Shown: piece by piece, positions 19,470 through 29,963 of the stretch
Position numbering within the stretch: the first letter of the stretch is position 1
Layout of the letters: each line of letters begins with the position of its first letter
Translations under genes and position numbers: made by a program
The notes under the pieces: generated by a model
What the model was told of the DNA's origin: nothing
What the model saw: the letters and a program-made list of their open reading frames with translations, nothing else
Database searches by the model: none
DNA from: Symbiodinium sp. CCMP2592
Lineage: Eukaryota > Sar > Dinophyceae > Suessiales > Symbiodiniaceae
Direction: 5' to 3'
Assembly (NCBI GenBank): GCA_905221615.1
Contig: CAJNDT010000594.1
Span: forward strand, 113,779 to 177,778
Length of the DNA: 64,000 nucleotides

Positions 19470-19548
19470 CCGCTCGCTCTCGCTCTCGCTCTCGCTCTCG
19501 CTCTCGCTCTCGCTCTCGCTCTCGCTCTCGCTCTCGCTCTCGCTCTCG

Positions 19549-19640
<92 letters not shown>
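19470..19640. repeat. (CTCTCG)n followed by (CT)n microsatellite
   Basis: A hexamer array CTCTCG turns abruptly into a plain CT array at about 19,557, with one isolated CTCG at about 19,586. Frames through it give Ser-Arg or Leu-Ala repeats only. Confidence 0.95.
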
Positions 19641-19642
<2 letters not shown>

Positions 19643-19659
19643 CCGAGTTCATCAGTGAC

Positions 19660-19900
19660 AGGGGAGCACCTTAACCTCTATAGGCCCGAAACTCACAATA
19701 TTCATAGATTGTTATACGATCATACTTTTCTATCGCAATATCATTGTATTACTGTACTAGTAGATGGTTGTATTATTGTTTCAACAGCCCCATATGATTA
19801 TATCTTTCTGTAATAGGATGCTATACGATAAAGATTCGTTTGTTTTATTGTAATATTTGTAGATGATTACATGTCATATTATATTCGGGCTCTGGCCTGT
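19660..19900. other. AT-rich stretch
   Basis: About 200 bp with many TATTGTA/ATACGAT motifs, much richer in A+T than its surroundings. No gene is seen. Confidence 0.6.
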
Positions 19901-20092
19901 GCATGTGAACTTGCGCACGCTGCAGGTGTCATTCCACCTCGATGACCAGCCTGCTCCTGCCACTGAGCTTGATGCGCAATGGGGCTGATCTAGACTATGG
20001 TCCCTGTAACTATAACGCATCCTAGTTCTTCTAAAGGCCCCCACGCCGCGACATTACAGTAGAGACACTTGGGGAGAGGATTTGAGGACATT

Positions 20093-20258
20093 CTGATTCC
20101 ATTCCCACGGCCGGGGCCGAGGCGAATTCGGAGAGCTACGGACATGGCGGAGGACCTCTGATTCCCACGGCTGGGGCCGAGGCGAATTTGGAGAGCTACG
20201 GACATGGGGGACCTCTGATTCCCACGGCCGGGGCCGAGGCGAATTTGGAGAGCTATTG
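20093..20258. repeat. Three-copy tandem repeat of about 60 bp
   Basis: Units share ATTCCCACGGCCGGGGCCGA and GGCGAATTTGGAGAGCTA; the third is incomplete. Small indels vary the length. Noncoding. Confidence 0.85.
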
Positions 20259-20598
20259 TTTGATCCGAATATTTTGTGCTGCATGGACGTGTTGAACTGC
20301 TTCCGCTTAAGGACTCGGAACCCTTAAATCGGCACATTCCCAGAGGCTCCTGGCGCCCAAGAAGGGCCCAACGGGTTCAGCGGATCGGAGGATGATGGTG
20401 GCGACCTGAGGCCATGGATCCCTCGGCTCCCCCCAAGAGAGTCAAGCGAGCATAGGGCCGTAACTGGGCTTTTACACCCCAAACTAAAGTATTAGGAGAG
20501 GGCCGGAGAGGGCACCACATTTGGTACCAGCACCTGTTCCCAACATCAAGAAACTGGCTCGCTGTGGCGCTGCGCTGAAAAACTACTAAAAATCAATG

Positions 20599-21258
20599 TT
20601 CGGTGAGAATCAGTGAGAACCGCTCTCGCACCCCACCAGCCCAGCGGCTCTCTGCGGATCTTCCAATCCATCCTACAGAACGGAGTCTCCCTGTCATCCT
20701 CCTGCCTGTCGGCATCCTCCTCACGGCCGCGGGCTGGCCCGGGCCACCATCCCGGTTGACCTGGGCACCGCTGCTTAGAAGCTGCTCCAGTCTGCTCCAG
20801 CGCGTGCCTGCCGTTCTGCTGTCAAGGTCGCCAAGACTAAACACACCCGTGCGATTGAAGGTGAGGCAAAACGCCAAGCCGTTGCCGACTGTTGCGATGG
20901 CTAAATCTCCATGACACATCTTGCATGCCAGGAAGAAGCAGCATTGCACTGCCGCAGTAACGGATGTCTCGAACAAAATTGGGCACATTCGCCAGAAGGG
21001 CTTCAGACGGAGCCGCCGAACATCACTGCATCACGGCCTGCACCTACGGCTAGTGCAAACCGCAAGTGGGAAACTGCTGGCACAGAAAGCCAAGCGCAAA
21101 AGCCTGACCACGCGCATGCCTGGGCTGCCGCTGTACGTGCCCAAGGACGAGTCCTCTACTTGCGTCTCCTTGCCCTGGCGGCTGCCACGTCTGAAGGTCT
21201 CACACACCAGGCCCGAGTTATGACCAAACAAAGCCGCGCATCAACCAAAGCAGCTTAG
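20599..21258 (+). other. Unassigned region with overlapping open frames
   Basis: Several frames of 90-130 codons overlap on both strands. None shows a recognisable domain or compositional bias that would mark it as real. It may hold exons that I cannot delimit. Confidence 0.2.
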
Positions 21259-21333
21259 TGTGCCAGACAATGGCATTTAATCCTAAACATTGAAACATCG
21301 ACAGCAGACAGCAGCCCAGGCCTCAGCTCTCTT

Positions 21334-21412
21334 ACCCCTTACGTAAGGAGTATACCTTAATTTATACAGGGATTCTTATTATGATTTAAGGTATACTGCT
21401 TAATTAAGGGGT
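21334..21412. repeat. 27-bp inverted repeat (hairpin)
   Basis: Arms 21,334-21,360 and 21,386-21,412 match as inverted repeats at 24 of 27 positions around a 25-bp spacer. The outer ends read ACCCCTTA and TTAAGGGGT. It could be a very small inverted-repeat transposon remnant or a hairpin RNA site. Confidence 0.8.
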
Positions 21413-22539
21413 ATTGGCCTCTTTGGGGAGCTTGTTGAGAGAGTTTGGGCATGGCATGCCTGTGAATTGCCGAGACGTAAGTTGCCGTAGACTCAGGCCT
21501 GGGAGATTGCTTGGGCTGTTGGGATGGTTTTGGGGATTTGGGTTGGCGGGGGCAAGATATAGGCTCGAACCTCAAGAGCCCTCAAAAGGGTAAGCCTGAA
21601 ACCCAAAGCTTCTAAGCCCTAAGCCCGCAACCAAGAAGCGCCTTGGGAGGCGTGCTGCGAAGCCCATGAGAATCGTGATTGGGTTGTGAGCCTCGCATTT
21701 GGGGCTTGCATGGGGCTCGTCATTGTTTTCGAGTGAATGAAGGTCGCCCACCCCTAAACTGGGGTTGGGATGCTTGAATCGGCTTTAATTTGTTATGCCG
21801 AGAAGCATGCGGCAAGGAAGAACCATGAGCTGCATTGTTGCGATCTCTAGCCGTTCCCTTTGCCATACTCCCTCACTGCTTTCAGGCCTTGTCCTTAGCG
21901 CCAACAGGTGAAGACCCTAGCTAGTTGCTTAGGTCCCGATAGGCCCATGGGCCTTCCGCAGTCCTTCTTGCCAGAGCCGGTAGCCTCCAGACAGTGATTT
22001 CGCAGGCGTTTGCTGGGCTATGCTGTCGTTGTCGCAGTCAGATGTTAAGACCAGACCGAAGACACCTTAACACCAGAGTTCCGAAAAGCAAGACATTTTT
22101 ATCTCAGCGGATGACACTGGCGACTTGTGCCCAGAAGCTCTGCACCCACACTAGCGTCACTATCTGCGTAGCGGCAGAGGATTTGGCTTGAAGGACTTCC
22201 GAGGGCAGCTGCCTGTCAGATGGCAGCTACAATGCCCGTGCGCCTTGGGGTGTGTTCCCACTCCCGTTTTGATGGCCCACGCGGAAGACGCCGAAGCCTT
22301 CGACCCAGCCTCTGGCATGTGAGCCGAAATTGTCTGATGAGAGGTTTCACCTTCGTACTCAGCGTTTCTTCTGCCAGCTCGGCTGTTGTGGGTGTTGCAT
22401 ATTGTGCCACGGTGTGCAATGGGAGAGCATAGGGACGCCGTGGCAGAACATTCGCACAAGCACATCGAATCAAAGGCACATGTAAACAGGCTACCGGGTG
22501 TCACCACAGCAAGAGACCCCAAACTCATTTTCGGGGACA
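21413..22539. other. No gene recognised
   Basis: Short frames occur on both strands without domain features. Scattered AACCCTAA-like motifs occur at 21,540-21,780. Confidence 0.4.
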
Positions 22540-25500
22540 GTTCTGTCTGGCTTGCTGCACTCTTCTTCTCATTCGGAGCGTCCTAAGACACCGCTCCCTT
22601 GTTGAGTTTGCAAGATCATGCTGCAGTCCTGCAACCTCAAAGGGCGACTCCAGCAGCCCCCTCGGGGATTTTTCCGTCCTGTATCATCCACGAGTGCATG
22701 AAGCATTGGTCGTGACCGCACTTGCAAAGAGGATCTGCCAGCAGAGAGATGGTGCCAGACTTGTCTTTATGAAAGGCAGCACGCAAAGCCGAGAGATCCA
22801 ATTTGCAAGCTACCGCAAGATTTGCGAATTCTTTCTAAACCCTTCAATTCGTCAAGAGATGTCAAGAGCCACGGCCTGAGAAGCAGAGTGTCATTGCATT
22901 TTTGGGCATGGCCGCTCATAATTGTTTTAAAGCTGTCTGGTAGTCTGCACCGGGCAGCGGAGGTGGCAGTAGTTAGTAGTTGATGTGAGAGTGCGCCGCA
23001 TCAATGGACCTGAGCAGTTCAGTGGACATGAACGAAAGTCTGTTTTTTAGCGGGGCACGGAATTGAATCACATGATGGGATGGAACAAGTATGTCCTGCA
23101 TGTTGAAACTATTGAAACGTGGCCTCATGCTACTGTCTGGCTTGCTGCACTCTCCTTCTCATTCGGAGCTTCCTAGTCTTGAGGCAACCGCTCCCTCTTT
23201 GCGTTTGCAACGTGATGCTGCGTTCTTGCAACCTCAAAGGGCGACTCTAGCAGCCCCCGCCGGGAGTTTTCGGTCCTGTATCATCAACGAGTGCATGAAG
23301 CAAGTTGCTGCCCGACCCCTGGTTGGTTTTTGGGGGTGGCTGGGGCTGCACTGCCCGTGGAGCTTCTTGTCCGCTCATGGACGTTAGGCTCGTGCAGTCA
23401 ACACTCCGGTGGGTTTTAGTCCACGTGCCCGTAGGGACACGGTTTCCCACCTGGGGAGTGCACTTGCATAGAGGATCTGCCAGCAGAGAGATGGTGCACA
23501 GACTTGTCTTTATGAAAGGCAGCACGCAGAGCTGAGAGATCCCATTTGCAAGCTACCGCAAGATATGCAATTTTTTCGTACCACAGAAACCCTTTGAGAC
23601 GTCAAGTGCCACGGCCTGAGAAGGAGATTGTCATGGCATTTTTGGGCATGGCCGCTCATAATTGTCTCAAAGCTGTCTGGTAGTCTGCGCCGGGCAGCGG
23701 AAGTGGCAGTAGTTGATGTGAGAAGGGGAGTGCTGTTGCCATTACCCATCAAAGTCCCAAAGGATGAACGCGGCTTTGCAGATATCCGGCGCGTTCTTCA
23801 AACAAGGCTTCTGGATACAAGCGTCTTCTGGAATAAACGATACCGATAGAACATGTGCCAGACAGAGCCTTGCTCGCCAGCTTGATGCATACGCTGCTGA
23901 ATCTTGCGGGCGGGGAAGGAGGGCAAGGATGGTTAGGAGCTGCAGCTCCGCTGAAAAGGCAGGCCGTAAGGTGTCGGGATTAGGGACAAGGGTTTGTGCT
24001 TTTGGGGTGTGGGGAGTAGAGTAGGGATTAGAGTGGATTAGGGTTTAGGACTCTAGCCTTTTTCGGATCAGGCATCAGGGTCTCGGATTGCGGGGGGGGG
24101 GGGGGAATTGAAGGGTTTCAGAACTCCAGAGTCAACAACAGAAAACCTCTGCGCTCCCTGCATCACTCCAAGGAGAAATCTTCGTATGCGATTGGGATCT
24201 GGATCGTACCGGTGGGTGAATCCTGTGAACTAGATGATCTGGCTTCGAGGCTCCAGGTCATGCAGAGGGGTCCATGCACAACTAAGTACGTGACCACGAT
24301 TTACGTCAATTCCAGGGATGTCTAGGAAATGCTCAAGACCCTGAAGCTGTTGTCGAGTAGTCACTTGAGTAGTCTTTATATACAGAACAACAGGACGTCT
24401 CATAGTTGACAGTTTGAGAGAGCTTGTAGACTAAACTACGAGCTGCTTGATAAGGATCCAGATCGGGCAGCGGCCATAGAACCTGACTAAAGCTTGAGCC
24501 CCGGAATTTTCATTTCGTTTCTGGCCTTGTGAGGGAGGAGGGGAGGGAAAGGTGGTATTCGGGGTCTCAGGCCACATCCAAGGACTTGGGTCTTTCTGAA
24601 TGAACTCGCGACCCACTTGAGGTTTTTGCAGGGGCAAGCTTTCCATGGCACGTGATGGGATGGAACAAGTATGTTCTGCATGTTGGGATCATTGTCTCCA
24701 GGTCTCATGTGCCTTCGCGCTGTTCTGTCTGGCTTGCTGCACTCTCCTTCTCATTCGGAGCTTCCTAAGACAAAGTCTTGAGGCAAACGCTCCCTCTTTG
24801 CGTTTGCAACGTGATGCTGCGTTCTTGCAACCTCAAAGGGCGACTCTAGCAGCCCCCGCCGGGAGTTTTCGGTCCTGTATCATCAACGAGTGCATGAAGC
24901 AAGTTTCTGCACGACCCCTGATTGCTTTTTGGGGGTGGCTGGGGCTGCACTGCCCGTGGAGCTTCTTGTCCGCTCATGGACGTTAGGCTCGTGCAGTCAA
25001 CACTCCGGTGGGTTTTAGTCCACGTGCCCGTAGGGACACGGTTTCCCACCTGGGGAGTGCGCTTGCAAAGAGGATCTGCTAGCAGACAGATGGTGCACAG
25101 ACTTGTCGTTACGAAGGGCAGCGTGTAAACCAAGAGATCGAATTTGCAAGCTACTGAGACAAAACGTGCAAGCGAGTGGAAATCAAGCACGGCCGCTGGT
25201 TGTTCCTGGTAGTCTGGTAGTCATCATTGCCGTGCTCTGACGAAAAGCCGTTTGCCTATGGCCCAGTGGGTAAAGGCTTTTTGTTTGCTGTGGCCTGCCT
25301 GCGGCCCGAGGGCCGCGGGCAACAGGAACCCAAACCCAACTCGGAACCCTGAAAGGAGTGAGTGGCTGCGAAACCCCCAAACCCTAAAAGGAGTGCATGG
25401 GTGGGTGCGAAACCCTGAACCCTAAAAGGGGTCATTGGCTAGGAAACCCTCATACCCTAAAAGGAGTGGGTGCGTGCGAGACTCCAACCCTAAAAAAGCT

Positions 25501-26060
25501 GTTGCGTGAACCCAAGACAGGTGCGTGGCCACGCAACCTTCAGACCCTAAAAGGAGTGGGTGGGTGCGAAATCCTGAACCCAAAAAGGAAGGAGTGAGTG
25601 GCTACGAAACTCTCAGACCCTTGCAGGAATGGGTGCGTGCCAAACCCCAAACCCTAAAATGAGTGGGTGGGTGCGAAACCCTGAACCCTAAAAGGAGTGG
25701 GTGGGTGCGAAACCCCGAACCTACAAGGAGTGGGTAGATGCGAAACCACAAACCTTAAACGGAGTGGGTGTGTGCGAAACCCTGAACCCTAAAAGGAGTG
25801 CACGGGTGGGTGTGAAGCCATGAACCCTAACAGGAGTCAGTGGCTACTAAACCCGCATACTCTTATGCAAGGAATGGGTGGGTGCGAAACCCTGAACCCT
25901 ACATACAAGGAGTGGGTGGGTGCGAAGCCCCAAACTCTAAAAGCAATGGGTGGCTGCAACCCTAAACCTGAAAAGCGGGTTGTGGGTGCGAAACCTTAAA
26001 CGCTCAAAGGAGTGAGTGGCTGCGAAACCCCAAACCCATGTGGCCGCGTGCACGGGCCGC
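22540..26060. repeat. Complex repeat block, copy A (copy B at 61.2-64 kb)
   Basis: Three copies of a 0.45-0.65 kb core lie here (about 22,540-22,990, 23,080-23,720, 24,645-25,250). They share CTTCTCATTCGGAGC, CCTCAAAGGGCGACTC, GGACACGGTTTCCCACCTGG and GCAAAGAGGATCTGC. The spacers (23,660-23,960, 24,150-24,270, 24,425-24,535) and the terminal CCCTAAA-type minisatellite also recur at 61.2-64 kb in a different order. Frames of 60-115 codons are repeated with the block; they lack known domains and vary between copies by indels, which argues against coding. Confidence 0.85.
25325..26050. repeat. CCCTAAA-type minisatellite
   Basis: About twenty imperfect units of roughly 32-36 bp share GAACCCTAAAAGGAGTGGGT followed by GGGTGCGAAACC. 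The CCCTAAA core equals the complement of the TTTAGGG telomere repeat reported from dinoflagellates. The array is degenerate and internal, not a true telomere. Confidence 0.85.
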
Positions 26061-29000
26061 GCGTACAAAAATGCTATTATGGGCCCTCTAGATTCAAGCT
26101 TGGATGAGTCTCCGCCGCTTTCTGAAATCCACAGTCCACAGCGACTCCAAACGGTTCAGACCTAATCACATTTGTTGTATTTGGTTGTGACATTCTGTTG
26201 CCAAATCAACATCGAGGATTCCACGCAGAGAGACACCGAAAGAAGGCAGCAAAGCCCGCATTACGATTTCTGTAGTTGCAATGCTTCAATATGTGATTGT
26301 TCGTAATGTGCTTCGGCGGCAAAGTTCTCCAGAGATGTTTGAGGTTTGTGATCAGTCCCTTTTGGGGAAGTTTAGCTGTGCTGCTGCGATTCTCGTGAAG
26401 TAGGTTTCAGCAGTTTCATGCGAATCCAATCGTGTTTGTTTAAGCATCAACTTGAAATCAAAGGTGAAGCAAGCGGCTTGCATCGATGTTGGAGCGGGGC
26501 CGTGAATGCTTGACGGCATCTCGATGGGCCTTCACACAAGCCCATGAAGACGCAATGCACCACGTTAATGCCAATGGTTGTTTCAACCGTGTGTGCTTCG
26601 GATGTTATGAAAGTATAACAGACTTCGGGTTACATCCATCGACTATTCATACTCTGCAGAATCAACTTTCGGTTTCCAGTTGTGGCCAGGGCCAGGAAAG
26701 CGTGTTAGTTGCAGCCGGATGTAAGTTCAGATGAGAAATTTGTTCGAAACGATGCCGCTTTGCTTCATGGTGGGCGATGGTCCACTATGGCTGCACGTGG
26801 TCAAGGCCATGTTTGCACGCAGGCCGGCGCACTTCAGGGCAGGGGGCTTCTGAACATTACAGCTGCTGAAGAATCGGTTGTGGTTCACTTCCCGTCACCG
26901 AAGTCGAGCACTGAAGTTGAGCCGAACATTGAGTTGGGATACCGCATGTGCTTGAAGCGTGTGCATTGTAACACGTTTTTGTTACACTGACAGTTTACCA
27001 TTTGTGTTGGAGTCTGCAGTAAACGAAGCGCCAGTGGCTCACCCGGCAGGATATGTTCGATTTGTTTCGTTGAGCTGCTCGTGCAAACTCTACGGAGAGT
27101 GATCTTGTCTCAAACTTGCTGCGGCTTTGTCATTGTCAGGCTTGACTTGCGGGATCACAGGCTGGACGGCAGTGATGGCAGCACCCAGCAATTTCTGCAC
27201 CGTCGCAACCGCTTGCAACTCAAGCAAGGGCACTGACCATGGAAAAGGGGTTGTTGAATGTCACTTCTGGAAGGGTCTTGACTGCTGCCTCTGAGTGAGC
27301 CTGTGCTGCTTCCCTTTTACTGCCAGCTCGCTTGACACCTTCGTGATGTCGACATATCAAGAAGAGCATTCCAAGCTTGAAAGCCATCCTTGTTTTGTTG
27401 GTATACCCAAAGCAGTGGCCGAACGTGTTGACTGTCAGTTGCCTGGCTCACATGCTTCTCGCATTTCTGTGCGATCTTGCGAGAACCCGCAAGCCACTGA
27501 AGGCAAGCTTTGCCCCAAGCTTTCGCTGATTTACAAAACGACTGCCCAGGCTGATATGGAAGGCTTCGCATGTCATGACGTGATTTGGGAGCGGTGGTCA
27601 TTGCCAGCTGGCACAAGCAGCACGAGTGGCGGTGTCCACGAGTACTCTACATCCGCTGGCCCCAGTGGCCCATCATGCCGTCATCGACGACCTCTGTGAC
27701 GACTGCCGCTGGTTCGCCCACCAGTAGCCTCAGCAGCTGGGAGTGTCCATTAGAACCCAGAGCCACGCACCCACCAGCTCCTGTGTACTGTCGTCGATGA
27801 CTCTTTAATGGCTGCTGCTGGTTCGCCCAGCACTAGAGCTTATGGAAACTTCAACACTGGGTCAAGCAGCAGCTCCAGCAGCAGCGTGCGAGTGCCAACC
27901 TATATAGCTCCAGCTTGTTGTTGCCTTCGACCGCGTCTCTGACGACTTCCGCTGGCCCGACCCCGACACTTCGGCAAAGCCAGTGACGCTTCTCCGCGTC
28001 GGGGCTACAATCCATGGCGTTCATGGGAAGAAGTTGTGTTGCTGGTCGCAGCAGTAGAAAGACTGGCTCTTCCTGCCGCGAATGCCTTGCAGGCATCAAT
28101 GAAGAGTTTGGTTATGTCCGGCCTGAGTTGTCTGATGTGTAAGATTGAAGCTGCAAATGATCCCATTGCGAACCCCCGTCCAAAATTGAGACCTGTCCGC
28201 CTGTGTGCATCAGTCATGTCTTCAGTCCCATCTTGTCTATAGTATATTTATTGTATATGCGACATCATGCGAGTTTCGCTGTCCCGTCAAATGTTTCTGA
28301 TTGATGAAGATTGCCAATGTATGTTTGCAGCACTCGGCTTTCCATCAAGTAATCTTCTAGCCGCATCAAGTCGCGCTTGGGTCCTTTCTCGAGAAGACTA
28401 GAGCCGAACGTGGAGCCAGCATTCGGCGTGAGGAGGTCTCGAGTCTCCTAGTCTCTTAGAGCGTGGGGAAAACTGGACGTTTACTGGCCGAAATCATACC
28501 CGCCTGCCGGCTTCCACGAGTTTTAGATGTGAGATGATGCAAGAGTGGGAAGCCTTCTGCAAGCATGTGCTGCATGTCACTTCTGGACTCAAGGTTTGAC
28601 AAGTTTAAATGCGAGGAATCAAATGCCGGACATGCGACCAGAATCCCAGATGTTCTCTGAGCCTAGCGGGCGGCGTGTGCAGGCGCAGTCGGCAAGAGTC
28701 AGTCTGGTATTTCTGCTTCTGCCGGCAAACTCCCAGGTCAGCCTGGATCTCAAGAGAGAGTCGTGCAGCCAGCGAGGATGTGTGAAGTTGTGTCGGATCC
28801 ACTTTTCATGATGCTGGTTGCCACAGACGGATGGGTGTTTTCTTTGATGCTGGGCGGACAAAGCTGCTTGTTAACGAGGTGCATGACGATCTGGCACATG
28901 GTCCACAGCTGACCCGGCCTCCTGAGCCATGGCGGGATCCAGTTCAGGAGCATGCGTGTATCGTCACCGCGTTCCGGATCGTGTAGATTGCGGCCGCTGA

Positions 29001-29739
29001 CTGTGCTGCTGGCATAGCGACGAGGATGTTGCGAGGTGTGGCTCTCATTCTGGGCCACAGCATTTCGACATATGCCCCTGGACCGAGATGCATTGGATCT
29101 TACCAGACCATTCGCTTCGACAATAACTTAGAAAGACAGAATGCAAGACCTGTTAGGGTAGCTTGCGGCTTGCATTGATGCGCCCACCAGATTTGAACGA
29201 TCCGAGGCCGATGAGTTCGAGAACCTTCCAAGCTGTGTGCGTGATGCCGTGCCTTGGGCCCGGCCCGCGCTCGCTTGATGAGTGGATCCTATATTCCTAC
29301 TGGGCGGCATCGTCTTGGGGGCAATTGTCGGCATTGTGCAGGTACGTGACGTTTATTCCTGAGTACTGGTTGTCATGAGCAGCTCAATTTCGCACCCCAT
29401 TGGCACGGGAGCCAGCACCACGAGTGTGTAGTGGCCCAGCGCCTGGGCCTTTTGACGCTTGTGCGGCCTCCGCCGTTTCTTGCACGCCTGCCAAAGGCAA
29501 GCTATCAAGAGTGATTGGTGTCCACCAGATGGAGCCATTTCAGCCGCTGGGGAAAATGGTTTAAGCAAAGTATGACAACTTCAAGAAATTGAAGATGGCA
29601 GAGCAAGGTTGCAGCGTGCCGTGTGATCCTGTGTGTTGAGTCGCAGTCTGCGACTCCCAACCTGGCCGCATGGTTTCGAGTCTTATGGTTCTGAGCACGC
29701 CAAAGTAGTTGCGCATCAGCTTCGTGCCCCCCCGCCCCC
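26051..29739. other. No gene recognised
   Basis: Frames of 60-130 codons occur on both strands, for example around 26,490-26,990 and 27,295-27,700, with no recognisable domain. The stretch may contain the 5' flank of the propeller gene starting at 29,740. No promoter element could be identified, which is usual for dinoflagellates. Confidence 0.35.
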
Positions 29740-29963
29740 ATGCTGCGACTCTGCACCCTGCTGCTGGTGCCCCTTGGCGTCGCCGGAGATGCCGGCGACT
29801 GGCAATGGACCACGCAGCGCGGAGGCTCCAGGGTCGTTCCTGCAAGTTTGTTTAGTCTGAGTTTCTTGGAACCTGCCAAGAGAGGGACCGCAGACCGCAA
29901 AGCAGCGCCCGGACCCCAGCCCTCCGCCCAGGCTCCGGCCAAGATGTCTTCGTTGACCTACAG
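29740..29963 (+). CDS. Propeller gene: signal-peptide exon and first short exon
   Basis: Exon 29,740-29,824 (85 nt, ends in phase 1) is joined over a 107-nt GC-AG intron to exon 29,932-29,963, coding GSGQDVFVDLQ. It supplies only the last strand of a blade plus the lead into blade 1. Confidence 0.75.

Noticed and set aside
19364-19813. Ser-Arg and Leu-Ala repeat ORFs that resemble SR splicing factors
   Set aside because: The repeat is a pure CTCTCG/CT microsatellite with no RRM or codon variation.
22694-25128. Repeated ORFs of 60-115 codons as a gene family
   Set aside because: They recur only as part of the repeat block, differ by frame-breaking indels and overlap equally long frames on the other strand.
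25325-26050. CRISPR-like array
   Set aside because: The units are degenerate throughout, with no constant repeat and unique spacers, and the genome is eukaryotic.
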